Assembly (NCBI GenBank): GCA_030063045.1
Contig: JAQSEB010000025.1
Location: forward strand, 62,001-126,000
Direction: 5' to 3'
Origin: Pratylenchus scribneri
Taxonomy: Eukaryota; Nematoda; Chromadorea; Rhabditida; Pratylenchidae
Length of the DNA stretch: 64,000 bases
The notes beneath the pieces are model-generated. The model saw only the letters and a program-made list of their open reading frames with translations. It was not told where the DNA came from and made no database searches. Shown here one piece after another: positions 1 through 9,168 of this stretch (position 1 is the first letter of the stretch; every line of letters starts with the position of its first letter). The position numbers and the translations under genes were made by a program.

Positions 1-676
1 CAATTCGCGTGAAAATAGCATTTACCTGTTCCTTCATTTCCCGCATTTCCAATTTTTCATTGTCTTCCCTTTCCAAATCTTCTTTTATTTCCAACGTTCT
101 TTTTACCAATAAAATTGCATCCTGTAGATTTTTTGGTTTATCCATGAAAAAGATTTTCCTTTTAATTGCTGTGGGGAGAGCACTTAGGTAGTAATGAACA
201 GCCTGTTGTTCTCTTCCTTGAGAATTAAAGTTTGGATCCGGAAAAGCCTCTTCACATAGGATACGAACCGTATTTCCCAATTTCACTGGCGAGTCATCCA
301 ATTTTAATGAAGTCAATTTTCTCAAAGCAGATCCTTGTGGATCGAATTTTTTTGTTTTTTCCGCCAATTCCTGGGTCAAATCCTTCCAATTTTTCTTTTT
401 TTCTGGGTCCATGTTCAAGTAAATTTGTTTGGCTTCACCGGTCAATGACAAAGGGAGGGTCCGAGTAGAATCCGCATAATTCCATCCTTGGGCAGTAGCA
501 TACATATTGAAATCATTTAGGAATCGATAGAAATCCGTTGTCCCATCATAAGTTGGTTGGGGGAAGTGTGAATTGCGTGTGGCCAACTTTTTTTCTAATT
601 CCTCAATTTGTTTTTTTAACACTGCTGCCATAGGTGCTGTAATTGGGCTTCTGCTTCTGTCCCTCCTTTCTGACAT
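1..676 (-). CDS. Retroelement Gag-like protein, N-terminal part, cut by the window edge
   Basis: An uninterrupted minus-strand frame runs from an ATG at 676-674 through the left edge of the window, about 225 codons with no stop. After an arginine/serine-rich start (MSERRDRSRSP) comes a pattern typical of the Retrotrans_gag family of Ty3/gypsy-like elements: PTYDGTTDFYRFLNDF, then LPLSLTGEAKQIY, then a hydrophobic stretch (YYLSALPTAIKRKIFFM), ending in a charged coiled-coil-like tail. By family knowledge such proteins form the capsid layer of retrotransposon particles. No protease or reverse transcriptase is visible because the frame leaves the window. The full-length open frame suggests a fairly young copy. 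A host gene domesticated from a gag cannot be excluded. Confidence 0.7.
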   Translation of the reverse strand, partial: MSERRDRSRSPITAPMAAVLKKQIEELEKKLATRNSHFPQPTYDGTTDFYRFLNDFNMYATAQGWNYADSTRTLPLSLTGEAKQIYLNMDPEKKKNWKDLTQELAEKTKKFDPQGSALRKLTSLKLDDSPVKLGNTVRILCEEAFPDPNFNSQGREQQAVHYYLSALPTAIKRKIFFMDKPKNLQDAILLVKRTLEIKEDLEREDNEKLEMREMKEQVNAIFTRI

Positions 677-1327
677 TTTTTGTGCTCTGTTTTGACTTGT
701 GGTTAGATATTTTTTTGCGTATGGATCAATTTTTAATTGTCTGATTTTTGATGATTTTTAATCAATTTTAATTATATTTTGCTAAATTTAATTAGAATTT
801 TTAAATATATTTTTGTATTTTTAATAATTTTATTTTTTAGCTAAATGTGAAAATTTTATTAATATTTATTAAATTTCAGGCCAACCAGAGCGACCAAATT
901 GGTACGGCAAATTGGCAACCAAATTGGCACCGACAAATTGGCAAAGGCACTTTGGCTGACGGCCCTTTTCTTGACCAAAATACGGTAACCACTTTATGTA
1001 TTTTTGGTGTTTGTTCCTTGAATTTTCAGCAAAATTTGGTCCGGTGGCTCGTTGGCTGGCAAATGGCAATTATTGGCAATCAATGGCTGGCAATTAGATG
1101 ATTTTGGCAAATTTCAATGTGCGTTTTTTAACTTTTCTTAATTGAAAAATTAAGCTTAATTAATTTTTATTTTCCGGCCAATTTTTGATTTTGGCCCCAG
1201 ATTAATCTCAACATTTTCGAAGAAAAGTGTTTACATTTAATTTTGCTATCATAAGATAGTTTTTTGCCATCTAATTAATCACAAAGGGTTCCACAAAAAT
1301 CTTTTCCCTCCAAATTGCCTTGGGATC
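677..1327. other. Gene-free stretch upstream of the gag-like frame
   Basis: I see no convincing gene here. Positions 677-850 are A+T-rich and probably form the 5' leader of the minus-strand gag. Positions 885-1100 are unusual because the words AATTGGC and TTGGCAA recur many times in both orientations. The small open frames there follow this repeat and are not convincing proteins. Confidence 0.5.
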
Positions 1328-1912
1328 TGTCGAAAACAAGAAAAAGCTGGTTTCCAATTAGTGGGTCCCAATTCGTTCCAATCCCAAATTCCCTCGAAAT
1401 TGTACACAAAATAAATGATGAGCAAATTTATTGAAATGCAATTGAAATGTGTGAAAATGCAATTGAAATGTGTGAATGCAATTGAAAATGTGTGATGAAC
1501 AAAATAATAGAAATTGGTGATGAAAATAAAATTGTTGACGAACAACGTTAAAGCATTTTGGTTGGTTTGTTGAATTTAAGTGAAGTGAAAGTGAAGTGAA
1601 AATGAAGAATGAACACGGAGGAGGAACAAACTCCTTATCATCATTCTTCATCGCCACAAACGGCGGAAATTCTCATCGCCGCAAACGGCGGATATTCATC
1701 CTGAGAAAGGTGGCCAATTCCGCCCCTTTATGCTTCGATCAGCAAATAGAAATGAAAATATGATCAATGAACATTGAAATGGGCGAAAATTATGGAAATA
1801 AAATAAATAAATATGGAAATTAAAATATGAATAAAAATATCAAAAAATTATCAAAATTCATCAATTTTCGCTCATTTCCAACACTCCCCATTTGAAACGT
1901 TCATTTCCAACA
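1328..1912 (-). repeat. Left LTR (3' LTR in coding orientation)
   Basis: 585 bp, no difference seen by eye from the copy at 4854-5438. Its last ~29 bp repeat the words CTCCCCATTTGAAAC and TTTCCAACA that also span the junction with the interior, so the polypurine tract and U3 start appear to have been duplicated inside the LTR. Confidence 0.9.
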
Positions 1913-4567
1913 CTCCCCATTTGAAACATTTCCATTCGGCACATTTTGGACATGGCCATTTGGCACATTGTTGGCATTCATTCCTGCACATTGTTGATAC
2001 CATTGAGAAGAGAGAGCCATTGGATGATCACAATCTGAAATTAGTCGCTGAACAACAAACTGTTCAACCAATAATAATGTTGAATATTTAGTTTGCCTTT
2101 CTAACGGCTTCTGTTCAACAAACAAAATTAGTTTCCCATCAAACGGGTACATTTTTACTAACAAATTATATTTCAAAAAATCGAACAATTTGAATTGTTT
2201 TTGAACAAAAAACTGAAGCACAAACGCTTTTATAGAATCAAATTTTTGTTTTTTGATTTCGACATTCATTCCATAGAATACCTCCCCACTTAATTTAATT
2301 AAGCTTGAATAATATTCTTTTAATGAATTAATTTTTATTTTTTGACGATTGGATGCCTCTATTTTGAATGGTTCTAGCCCAATTTTTGAAAATGGTTCAA
2401 TCAAACTTGATTTATTCATGCAAATTATTTCTGAAAATCTTTCTTTCTTTATTTCAATTTCGTAAAATTCATTCAGGACTAACCCCAATTTAGTCATTTT
2501 ATCTGATTTTGACCAATATTTATAGGTGTATGGACAAATCCAATTATACAAAAATAAAAATTGTTCACGAACGAACAAATTTTGTTCCAAAATGGTCGAC
2601 TTTTTCAATTTTTTCCAATTGGCCAATAAAAAACTTGGTTTATTCTCTTCGTTCACTGGTTCACAATTTTGATCAATTGCTTCCAATGTTATGGCCTCCT
2701 TTACCAATTCTACATTCAAAGTTGCTGAATCCTTTGCACTCAAACGTGCATGAATTTGCCTAATTTTTGGATATTTCAATCTTTTCCAAATTTTAAATGT
2801 ATTTGGCCGAACCCAATTCTTAAATAATTGATTGCCCTTAATCCTTTTTAGAATGAATTCACTATTATTAAGTGAAGTTGTATGATGATAATCGAACTCA
2901 TTTTTCATGTTTTTATTTGATTTTGTACTTAATTTACCCATCAGCCCTAACGCTTTATTTAAACATAAAGAAAACGGGTTTGATTTCGATACAAACTCGC
3001 TTCTGTAATTCAGACTCTTTTCAAATTCATTATTTCTTTCAGTATTTCCCTCACTAAAAGAACTATCTATTTTCTTATTTAATCCGCAAACGGAATTTGC
3101 TAACTTTTCTTTAATGAATTTGCGAAATATTCCAATCTCTTTAGGCTTGTCCTGCACTAACGCAGTTTTTCTCAGAAATTTATTTGGGAATTTAATATTC
3201 TCATCCATCAAACTGGACAATTTGATTGGCAATTGTGCTTCTTTAATGACAGATTTGTATGAAACATTCGTTTCTCTTTTTCCATCATTAACGTTCATTA
3301 ATTTTATTCCAAATGTCCCACTAACGGGATATTTCATGTTTAATTTTGCATTTTTCAAACCTTTATCATCAGCTAATTGCACAATTTCCTTTGGTTCTAT
3401 GACATGCAAATTGGCAACCAAAGCATTGCATTTGTTCTGCGGTTCGATGAAATTTTGCACTTGATATCCAAACAGCTGCTGATTTTGGTGAACTGATTCC
3501 GCTTTATTTATTTCTTTTGCCGATTTTCTAATTGAGCCACTAACGACTAATTGTTTTGCTTTAAAGTATTTGCGCAGTCTATATTTTAATCCACTGAACG
3601 AAGCTTTCTCTCTAACGAGAATTGATGAACTTGGCTTTAAATTTTGTTTTTGAATTAGAATGCCCCTTCTAATCGAAATAGAATTGTGATTATTTTGTTC
3701 TTTAAAATTTTGATTAGGCTGAATATCCACGCTTTTTTGACCCTGTAATTGTTTCTTTTCATCAATTTTGATGGTCTGATTCACTGACAATTTAATTTTT
3801 GAAACGTTTAGCACCAAACTGCATGGTTCAAAATTATCATTAGCCTTTTGCAAATTGAATTTTGAATCAATATTGGTCAAACCAAAATTTTTTGGATCTA
3901 AAGTTTTGAACCATCTTCCTTCATTTTCGAACATTTTTAGAAGGAAATCGATAGCTATGTCATATTCTTCTTCTGTTCTCCCTACCCATTCTAAAAGAGG
4001 TTGGGCTGAATCTTCAAAGTTTCTTTCTAACAGTTCAAACTTTTCCAAATTGGTTAACGAATTATTTTGATGCACTAACGCATCAAAAGTTTCCCAAAAT
4101 GGAATCCAATCTTCCCGTGACCCTGAAAAAGTCCGAAGTCTAATTTTGGTCTTTTTCTTAGCCTTTTCATCTGATTCAAGCTTTTCAAACAAAGCCAAAG
4201 CGTCATTATCCATTTTTGATTCCAAAATTTTAATCCTTTTTCCCCAAACAGTGATTTTATCTTTCAAAGATTCCAAAAGTTCTGGAATTCTTAATTGGTT
4301 GATCCATTCTTCGAACGAATTTTGAATTTGTTCCCTTTGCGGTACTATCGTCTTTCTCACAAATTCATTTGCTTGCCAGAATGCATCCAAGATTCTTTGC
4401 TCTAACGCAATTAGTTCATTGCAAAGCTGTTTGGCGCGAAAATATTGACGATTTATTTGATTCTGGGTTGATGTTGGCCCAGGGGGTTCGGGTAGAGCCT
4501 TGGCTAACAAGGCGTTTGCATTAATAGCACACCCCTGAATGATTAATTTGCTCGGTGAACTCATCAC
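1901..4567 (-). CDS. Gag-type protein of the non-autonomous LTR element
   Basis: A single 888-codon frame fills the element interior; its stop codon lies in the left LTR. Around residues 140-215 is a segment resembling the DUF1759 region found in BEL/Pao Gag proteins: RLRTFSGSREDWIPFWETF, then LTNLEKFELLERNF, then LLEWVGRTEEEYDIAIDFL. The remaining two thirds are lysine- and asparagine-rich and match nothing I recognise. No aspartic protease motif, zinc knuckle or polymerase motif is visible. The role is presumably particle assembly or RNA packaging (inference). That such a long frame has stayed open fits the identical LTRs. Confidence 0.75.
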   Translation of the reverse strand: MMSSPSKLIIQGCAINANALLAKALPEPPGPTSTQNQINRQYFRAKQLCNELIALEQRILDAFWQANEFVRKTIVPQREQIQNSFEEWINQLRIPELLESLKDKITVWGKRIKILESKMDNDALALFEKLESDEKAKKKTKIRLRTFSGSREDWIPFWETFDALVHQNNSLTNLEKFELLERNFEDSAQPLLEWVGRTEEEYDIAIDFLLKMFENEGRWFKTLDPKNFGLTNIDSKFNLQKANDNFEPCSLVLNVSKIKLSVNQTIKIDEKKQLQGQKSVDIQPNQNFKEQNNHNSISIRRGILIQKQNLKPSSSILVREKASFSGLKYRLRKYFKAKQLVVSGSIRKSAKEINKAESVHQNQQLFGYQVQNFIEPQNKCNALVANLHVIEPKEIVQLADDKGLKNAKLNMKYPVSGTFGIKLMNVNDGKRETNVSYKSVIKEAQLPIKLSSLMDENIKFPNKFLRKTALVQDKPKEIGIFRKFIKEKLANSVCGLNKKIDSSFSEGNTERNNEFEKSLNYRSEFVSKSNPFSLCLNKALGLMGKLSTKSNKNMKNEFDYHHTTSLNNSEFILKRIKGNQLFKNWVRPNTFKIWKRLKYPKIRQIHARLSAKDSATLNVELVKEAITLEAIDQNCEPVNEENKPSFLLANWKKLKKSTILEQNLFVREQFLFLYNWICPYTYKYWSKSDKMTKLGLVLNEFYEIEIKKERFSEIICMNKSSLIEPFSKIGLEPFKIEASNRQKIKINSLKEYYSSLIKLSGEVFYGMNVEIKKQKFDSIKAFVLQFFVQKQFKLFDFLKYNLLVKMYPFDGKLILFVEQKPLERQTKYSTLLLVEQFVVQRLISDCDHPMALSSQWYQQCAGMNANNVPNGHVQNVPNGNVSNGECWK

Positions 4568-4853
4568 TGAATCATTAAAAATCCCAAAATATTTCTTAAC
4601 AAACTAAGAATTTTGACTTTAATCAAACTAAAATTTAGAAATTTATTCTTTATCCAACAAAGAAAATTGACCTTTTCGAACTAAGGATTTTGATTTATTA
4701 CTTAGCAAACTAAGGATTTTCAAAATTTTTTATCGTTCACACAACGTTAATTTGGTCCTTAACAAACTAAGGATCCTCCCACTTTATTTTAAAAAAAATT
4801 CAAAAAAATAAACCCACTTTTTCCAGCCAAAGGTTCCGGTCCGAGTCGCCACT

Positions 4854-5438
4854 TGTCGAAAACAAGAAAAAGCTGGTTTCCAATTAGTGGGTCCCAATTC
4901 GTTCCAATCCCAAATTCCCTCGAAATTGTACACAAAATAAATGATGAGCAAATTTATTGAAATGCAATTGAAATGTGTGAAAATGCAATTGAAATGTGTG
5001 AATGCAATTGAAAATGTGTGATGAACAAAATAATAGAAATTGGTGATGAAAATAAAATTGTTGACGAACAACGTTAAAGCATTTTGGTTGGTTTGTTGAA
5101 TTTAAGTGAAGTGAAAGTGAAGTGAAAATGAAGAATGAACACGGAGGAGGAACAAACTCCTTATCATCATTCTTCATCGCCACAAACGGCGGAAATTCTC
5201 ATCGCCGCAAACGGCGGATATTCATCCTGAGAAAGGTGGCCAATTCCGCCCCTTTATGCTTCGATCAGCAAATAGAAATGAAAATATGATCAATGAACAT
5301 TGAAATGGGCGAAAATTATGGAAATAAAATAAATAAATATGGAAATTAAAATATGAATAAAAATATCAAAAAATTATCAAAATTCATCAATTTTCGCTCA
5401 TTTCCAACACTCCCCATTTGAAACGTTCATTTCCAACA
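4854..5438 (-). repeat. Right LTR (5' LTR in coding orientation)
   Basis: Direct repeat of 1328-1912, with the GGATC target duplication immediately after it. On the minus strand it is the promoter-bearing LTR. It contains short tandem words (ATGCAATTGAAATGTGTG and GTGAAGTGAAA). Open frames inside both LTRs are identical only because the LTRs are. Confidence 0.9.
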
Positions 5439-5443
5439 GGATC

Positions 5444-5742
5444 ATTCCCCGGGGCGTTTTTCTTTTAGTCTTCCTTTTATTTCTTGGATCCAAATTTTCG
5501 ACAATTGTCTTTCTTACGCCCACTCTTTTTTCAATTCCAATTCCAAAAATCATGGGCTTTTTCAGCACCTCTTCCCATCATTATCCAATTCTTTACCATC
5601 GGCCGTTAGTAAAGTAGGATATGTGTTAGGCTTGGAAAAAAAAGAATTTTTGAAAAACAACATTTTCTCTTTTTGCAGGTGTTCATTGCCCCGGCCATTG
5701 GATTGCGCTGTCCTTTTGAGAAGAACATTTTATTTTATTTTT
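5444..5742. other. Coding-like stretch next to the LTR element, gene model undecided
   Basis: Both strands are open across about 150 bp next to the element, and the frames on both strands stay open across the insertion site into 1241-1327. On plus, an exon-like segment containing ATG at 5551 (MGFFSTSSHHYP) could splice from a GTAAAG donor near 5610 to a TTTGCAG acceptor near 5678 and continue with VFIAPAIGLRCPFEKN to a stop. On minus, a basic reading (EKRVGVRKTIVENLDP) is equally open. I cannot decide which is real. If either is a gene, the LTR element interrupts it. 5743-6025 is A+T-rich and featureless. Confidence 0.3.
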
Positions 5743-6025
5743 GATGAACATTTCATTTCATTTTTATTTTCATTGATTCGTCCATTTTAAAGGCAATTTT
5801 ATGTCACAATTTTAAGACCAAATAAGGTTTAGTTTAGGTTGAATTTTTAAGCCAATTTAAGCATAGATTATTTCTTTAAAAAATTGTTAAAATTGCTTTT
5901 AACATTGTTTTATTATTATATTTTATTGTTATCATATTATTATTAATATTCATTGTTATTTTTATATGTTAATTTTAGAAATAAATTATTCATTCATCAA
6001 ATATTTAACGTAATTTTTCACGAAA

Positions 6026-6600
6026 ATGTCAATTTGGGAGGTCAAAGACAACTGTGGCCTCAAATGCCCGGCTCCAAACGTTTGCTGGACACCGATTCAC
6101 TTTACCGAGCCTGACGTCTGCTGGCCACCAGGCCTCAATCCAAATGCCCTTCCTCCCCATGTTTCCATTCCAACGGATCATTTCATCGTCATTCTTGTTC
6201 TGATCTTCTTTGGGGCATTATTTTCTGGCATTTTAATTGGTGTGTTGGCCCTCAAATTGTTTGGCCTTCGTTTTTGGACCAATTGCTGTTCAAAAACTGC
6301 TCCAACCATGCCCAATTTCCGCCATTACACATCTTCTATTCGTCGTTCCTTTCGCCAACTTCGTCGAACCCAACAACAGCCTACTCCGCACATTTCGTCT
6401 GCCTCTGGTTTTTCCTTCCATCTTTTTCCAATTGAGCCTTAATTATTTAAGGATTTGATCATCCGGTCCATTTTTGCCGTGAGCCTCCGGTCGTTTATTT
6501 GCCTCGTTCGCAACGTCTCAATTTGCCTCGTCCGGCTTCATCATATTTGCCTTCAATCCACGAGCAATCGACAAATCCGGGGGCAAGCCACTTTGTTTGA
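6026..6600 (+). CDS. Small single-pass membrane protein, unrecognised
   Basis: Two exons, 6026-6407 and 6452-6600, joined by a 44-bp GT-AG intron in matching phase; 176 residues. The N-terminal ~55 residues are short, proline- and cysteine-containing (CGLKCPAPNVCW, four to five Cys) and lack a signal peptide. A strong transmembrane segment follows at about residues 57-80 (FIVILVLIFFGALFSGILIG), then a basic, serine-rich cytoplasmic-type tail (RRSFRQLRRTQQQPTP). The second exon adds PVVYLPRSQRLNLPRP and a stop. Unspliced reading stops at 6442, so the second exon is inferred from frame and composition. I know no family for it. Topology N-out/C-in is inferred from the positive charges after the membrane span. 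Confidence 0.6.
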
Positions 6601-7796
6601 GGAAAGGATGTGAAAGGGAAATTGCCAATGGAAAATGAAAATTGATTAAATCAAAATAATTTTAGGAAAGAAAACACATTCACACACTTATTAATCAAAT
6701 TTATTCATTCCAATCTATTTTAATTAAAATTTCACACATCACACATTTTTGGATTATTTAATAAATACTATTGCTAAAAATCACACATTTCACAATGACT
6801 TGCCGCCAGCGTTCCAAAGGACCTCCATGAAATACTTGAGGACATTGCTGTCCATCCTTCCCCATAAATATTCATATTTTGCTGACATATTTATTCAATT
6901 CGTAAATATTTGGGGAACAAAAGGCGGTTCAAAAGCCGGAAGGGCAAAGTCAAAGGAAATCTTGAGTCGGATGTTAGACTGACTGGCAATTGGGCTTAAG
7001 CGCCCAAACAGCAATAGAAAAGGGGCGGGAACGGGAATAAAATCGATCGACAATTTGATTGAGAAGATTAGGGTCAAAAATTATAAAAATAATTCTACCG
7101 AAGGTCCAAACTTTACTTTTAGACATTTTTTCTGAAATTTTTTTATTTAATTTTTCTAAATGATCTTGTGGGTAATGATAATGAATTGCTTAAATTTTAT
7201 TTAAGATACAATGATAAAGAATTTAGAGATTGGAAAATGATTATCAAGAAAAATAATGTGCAAAAAAGAAATAAAAACAAAATGCCACACTAATTTTGAA
7301 ATGTAAATGAGAATTCCCCATAAAAGACAAAATATTCCTTCTTAAAATTGTGGCTTTAAAGAAGGTTGCGTATAGGCGTATAGGCGTATAGTCAGAGTGC
7401 GTATAACGTATAATGCGTATAATTAGGGTGCGTATAACGTAACGTATAATTAGCCCAAAATCGTTGCGTATATCCGTTACGCGGATACGATACGCCCACG
7501 TATAATTAACCCTAATTTTAATAGGATTTTACAGTCAATTTGAAGAAGATTTAAAAATTAGGGAAAATTGACATCTTTTATAAATTATAAATTCTCTTCT
7601 TTCTTCAGGTTCAGTAGTCATTGATAAACCAACGGCATTGAAAATTCAATGAATTCAGCAAGGGAATAGGCAAAAATTCAATACAAAAAATATATTTAAA
7701 GCAAATAATTAAGGGGAAAATGGATAAAAATATATTTAATAAATTGAGGGCATAAATTAATAGTCAAATGTAAAAAAATATCATAGTAAAAGCCAA
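6601..7796. other. Intergenic, no supported gene
   Basis: A 77-codon frame at 6749-6982 has no splice signals or family match and I do not call it. The rest is A+T-rich apart from the GCGTATA tract listed separately. Confidence 0.5.
7367..7520. repeat. Degenerate GCGTATA repeat with inverted ends
   Basis: The heptamer GCGTATA and variants (GCGTATAACGTATAAT) recur about ten times. The edges read ATTAGGGTGCGTATAACG and ACGTATAATTAACCCTAA, which are inverted copies, so the tract could fold back on itself. No coding potential. Confidence 0.55.
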
Positions 7797-8350
7797 TTAT
7801 CCGCTCAAGGATGTCATTAAAATTGAATGAGGGGATTGGCAAAACCGCTCGAATAGAATTTCTTCCTAAAAAATAATAAAATTAATTTAAAATGTATTTC
7901 CAGTTTCCACTCTTTAATTTTACCATATGGGCCATAATGTTTGGCGACAAGCCCTTCCTCAGAAATTGACAATTTTGTCCCAGAATCTGCCGAATTCAAT
8001 TTATTCTTCTTCATTCCTAATTCACCTCTTTAATACAGTTAATCATTTTTTGGACATTTCTTGTCAAAAGTCCATTTGGCATTTTGGCTAGAAGTTCAAA
8101 AGCATTTCTCAATGGCATTGAGGCGAACAATTCATTCAGTAATTCGGCTGGCAATCCATGACGACGAATCGATGATTTTGGCAGCTGAAAAAATTTTAAA
8201 ATTAATTAAAATATTTCTTCAATTTTTTAATTTCCCCTTTCCTAATTTTCTTACAGTTTTTTTATAAAGTTTGATTATTTTTGGTATTTGTTCTTGTTGA
8301 TCCTTTATTTTATCATTTTCCTTCTCAAATTTGATGTTTTCTTGACTCAT
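7797..8350 (-). CDS. Unrecognised 128-residue helical protein
   Basis: Four exons on minus: 8255-8350, 8026-8184, 7924-7986 and 7797-7865, with introns of 70, 39 and 58 bp; all junctions are GT-AG and in phase. The start ATG at 8350-8348 follows an in-frame stop. The protein begins with a charged stretch (MSQENIKFEKENDKIKDQQE) and continues as amphipathic helices such as LPAELLNELFASMPLRNAFE and MINCIKEILGQNCQFL, ending FERFCQSPHSILMTSLSG. No signal peptide or membrane span, so a cytosolic or nuclear protein is likely. No domain recognised. The 39-bp intron is very short, but reading through it gives a stop, and the spliced reading continues the helical pattern. Confidence 0.6.
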
Positions 8351-9168
8351 TTTTATTCTTCTTTAGTAGTTTCAAATTTTTGTTTTCTCTTAATTTTTAA
8401 AGAAATTTTCGAAATTATTTTCAATTTAATTTCATTGATATATGGAGACATAATTTATTGTTGTAATTGATATATGTATGGAGGGTTGATTTTTTTTATA
8501 ATTTAAATTTTATAAAATGGAGAATAGGGATGCCATAAAAAGAATGGAAAATTGAAATTCTTTTTATGTGAGTGTCCTTTTGTTGAAATTGCCTAACGCA
8601 AATATTGGAATATTCAAAAATATTATACAAATCGAACGGCATCATATTATACAGTAGAGAATGTAGATTTGTGTTGGATTTGAATTGCTAGTCTACCCAA
8701 TATCAATATTTTGCAAGGGGAATGAAATTGCCTCGATCTAACATTTTACATATTTTGCTGTATCGAGGACCGATAAAAATAAAAACCTTTTGCATTTTTT
8801 GATTGATTAATTCAACCTAATAATGAAAAAAGAGAAATTTCTGTTGGAACAAAGAATTCTACCAACAATTTGAATGAGAATCGACAAAGGCAAAATTTGA
8901 TAGAGAAGGGCGTATAAATTATAAATTGAATGGCTAATAAAAAGGAAAATTGAAAAAATTTTATGCCATTTTTCCTGTATTGGATGTTTAAATTTAATTT
9001 ATTGTTATTTTGAAATACTTTTATTCTTTTTATTGTTTTCCACATTTATTGTCTTCAATTTAGAAATTTTAATAAATTTTAATTATATAAACAAAAGATG
9101 TTTTAAATAAAACAGAATATAAATATTTTCTAAAAATTGATCTTAATTAATCTTCTTTTCATTGCTAT
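8351..9168. other. Intergenic, no supported gene
   Basis: A+T-rich. It probably contains the promoter of the minus-strand gene ending at 7797 and the 3' end of the protease homologue. I see no coding segment. Confidence 0.5.

Larger units (their letters stand above)
1328..5438 (-). mobile_element. Complete non-autonomous LTR retrotransposon, BEL/Pao-like
   Basis: Two direct 585-bp copies (1328-1912 and 4854-5438) begin TGTCGAAAAC and end TTTCCAACA on the plus strand, and they look identical by eye. GGATC is duplicated on both sides (1323-1327 and 5439-5443), a 5-bp target duplication as expected for this superfamily. Coding orientation is minus: a primer-binding-site candidate starting TGGCGACTCGG lies two bases inside the right LTR, and a purine tract (AATGGGGAG on the minus strand) abuts the left LTR. 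The 2.9-kb interior holds a single gag-type frame and no protease, reverse transcriptase, RNase H or integrase. Identical LTRs imply recent insertion, so movement must have relied on enzymes from another element. Confidence 0.88.

Noticed and set aside
1358..1657. 99-codon frame duplicated at 4884-5183
   Set aside because: It lies in the LTRs and is duplicated with them.
2509..4070. Plus-strand frames of 61-116 codons inside the LTR element
   Set aside because: Shadows of the 888-codon minus-strand gag frame.
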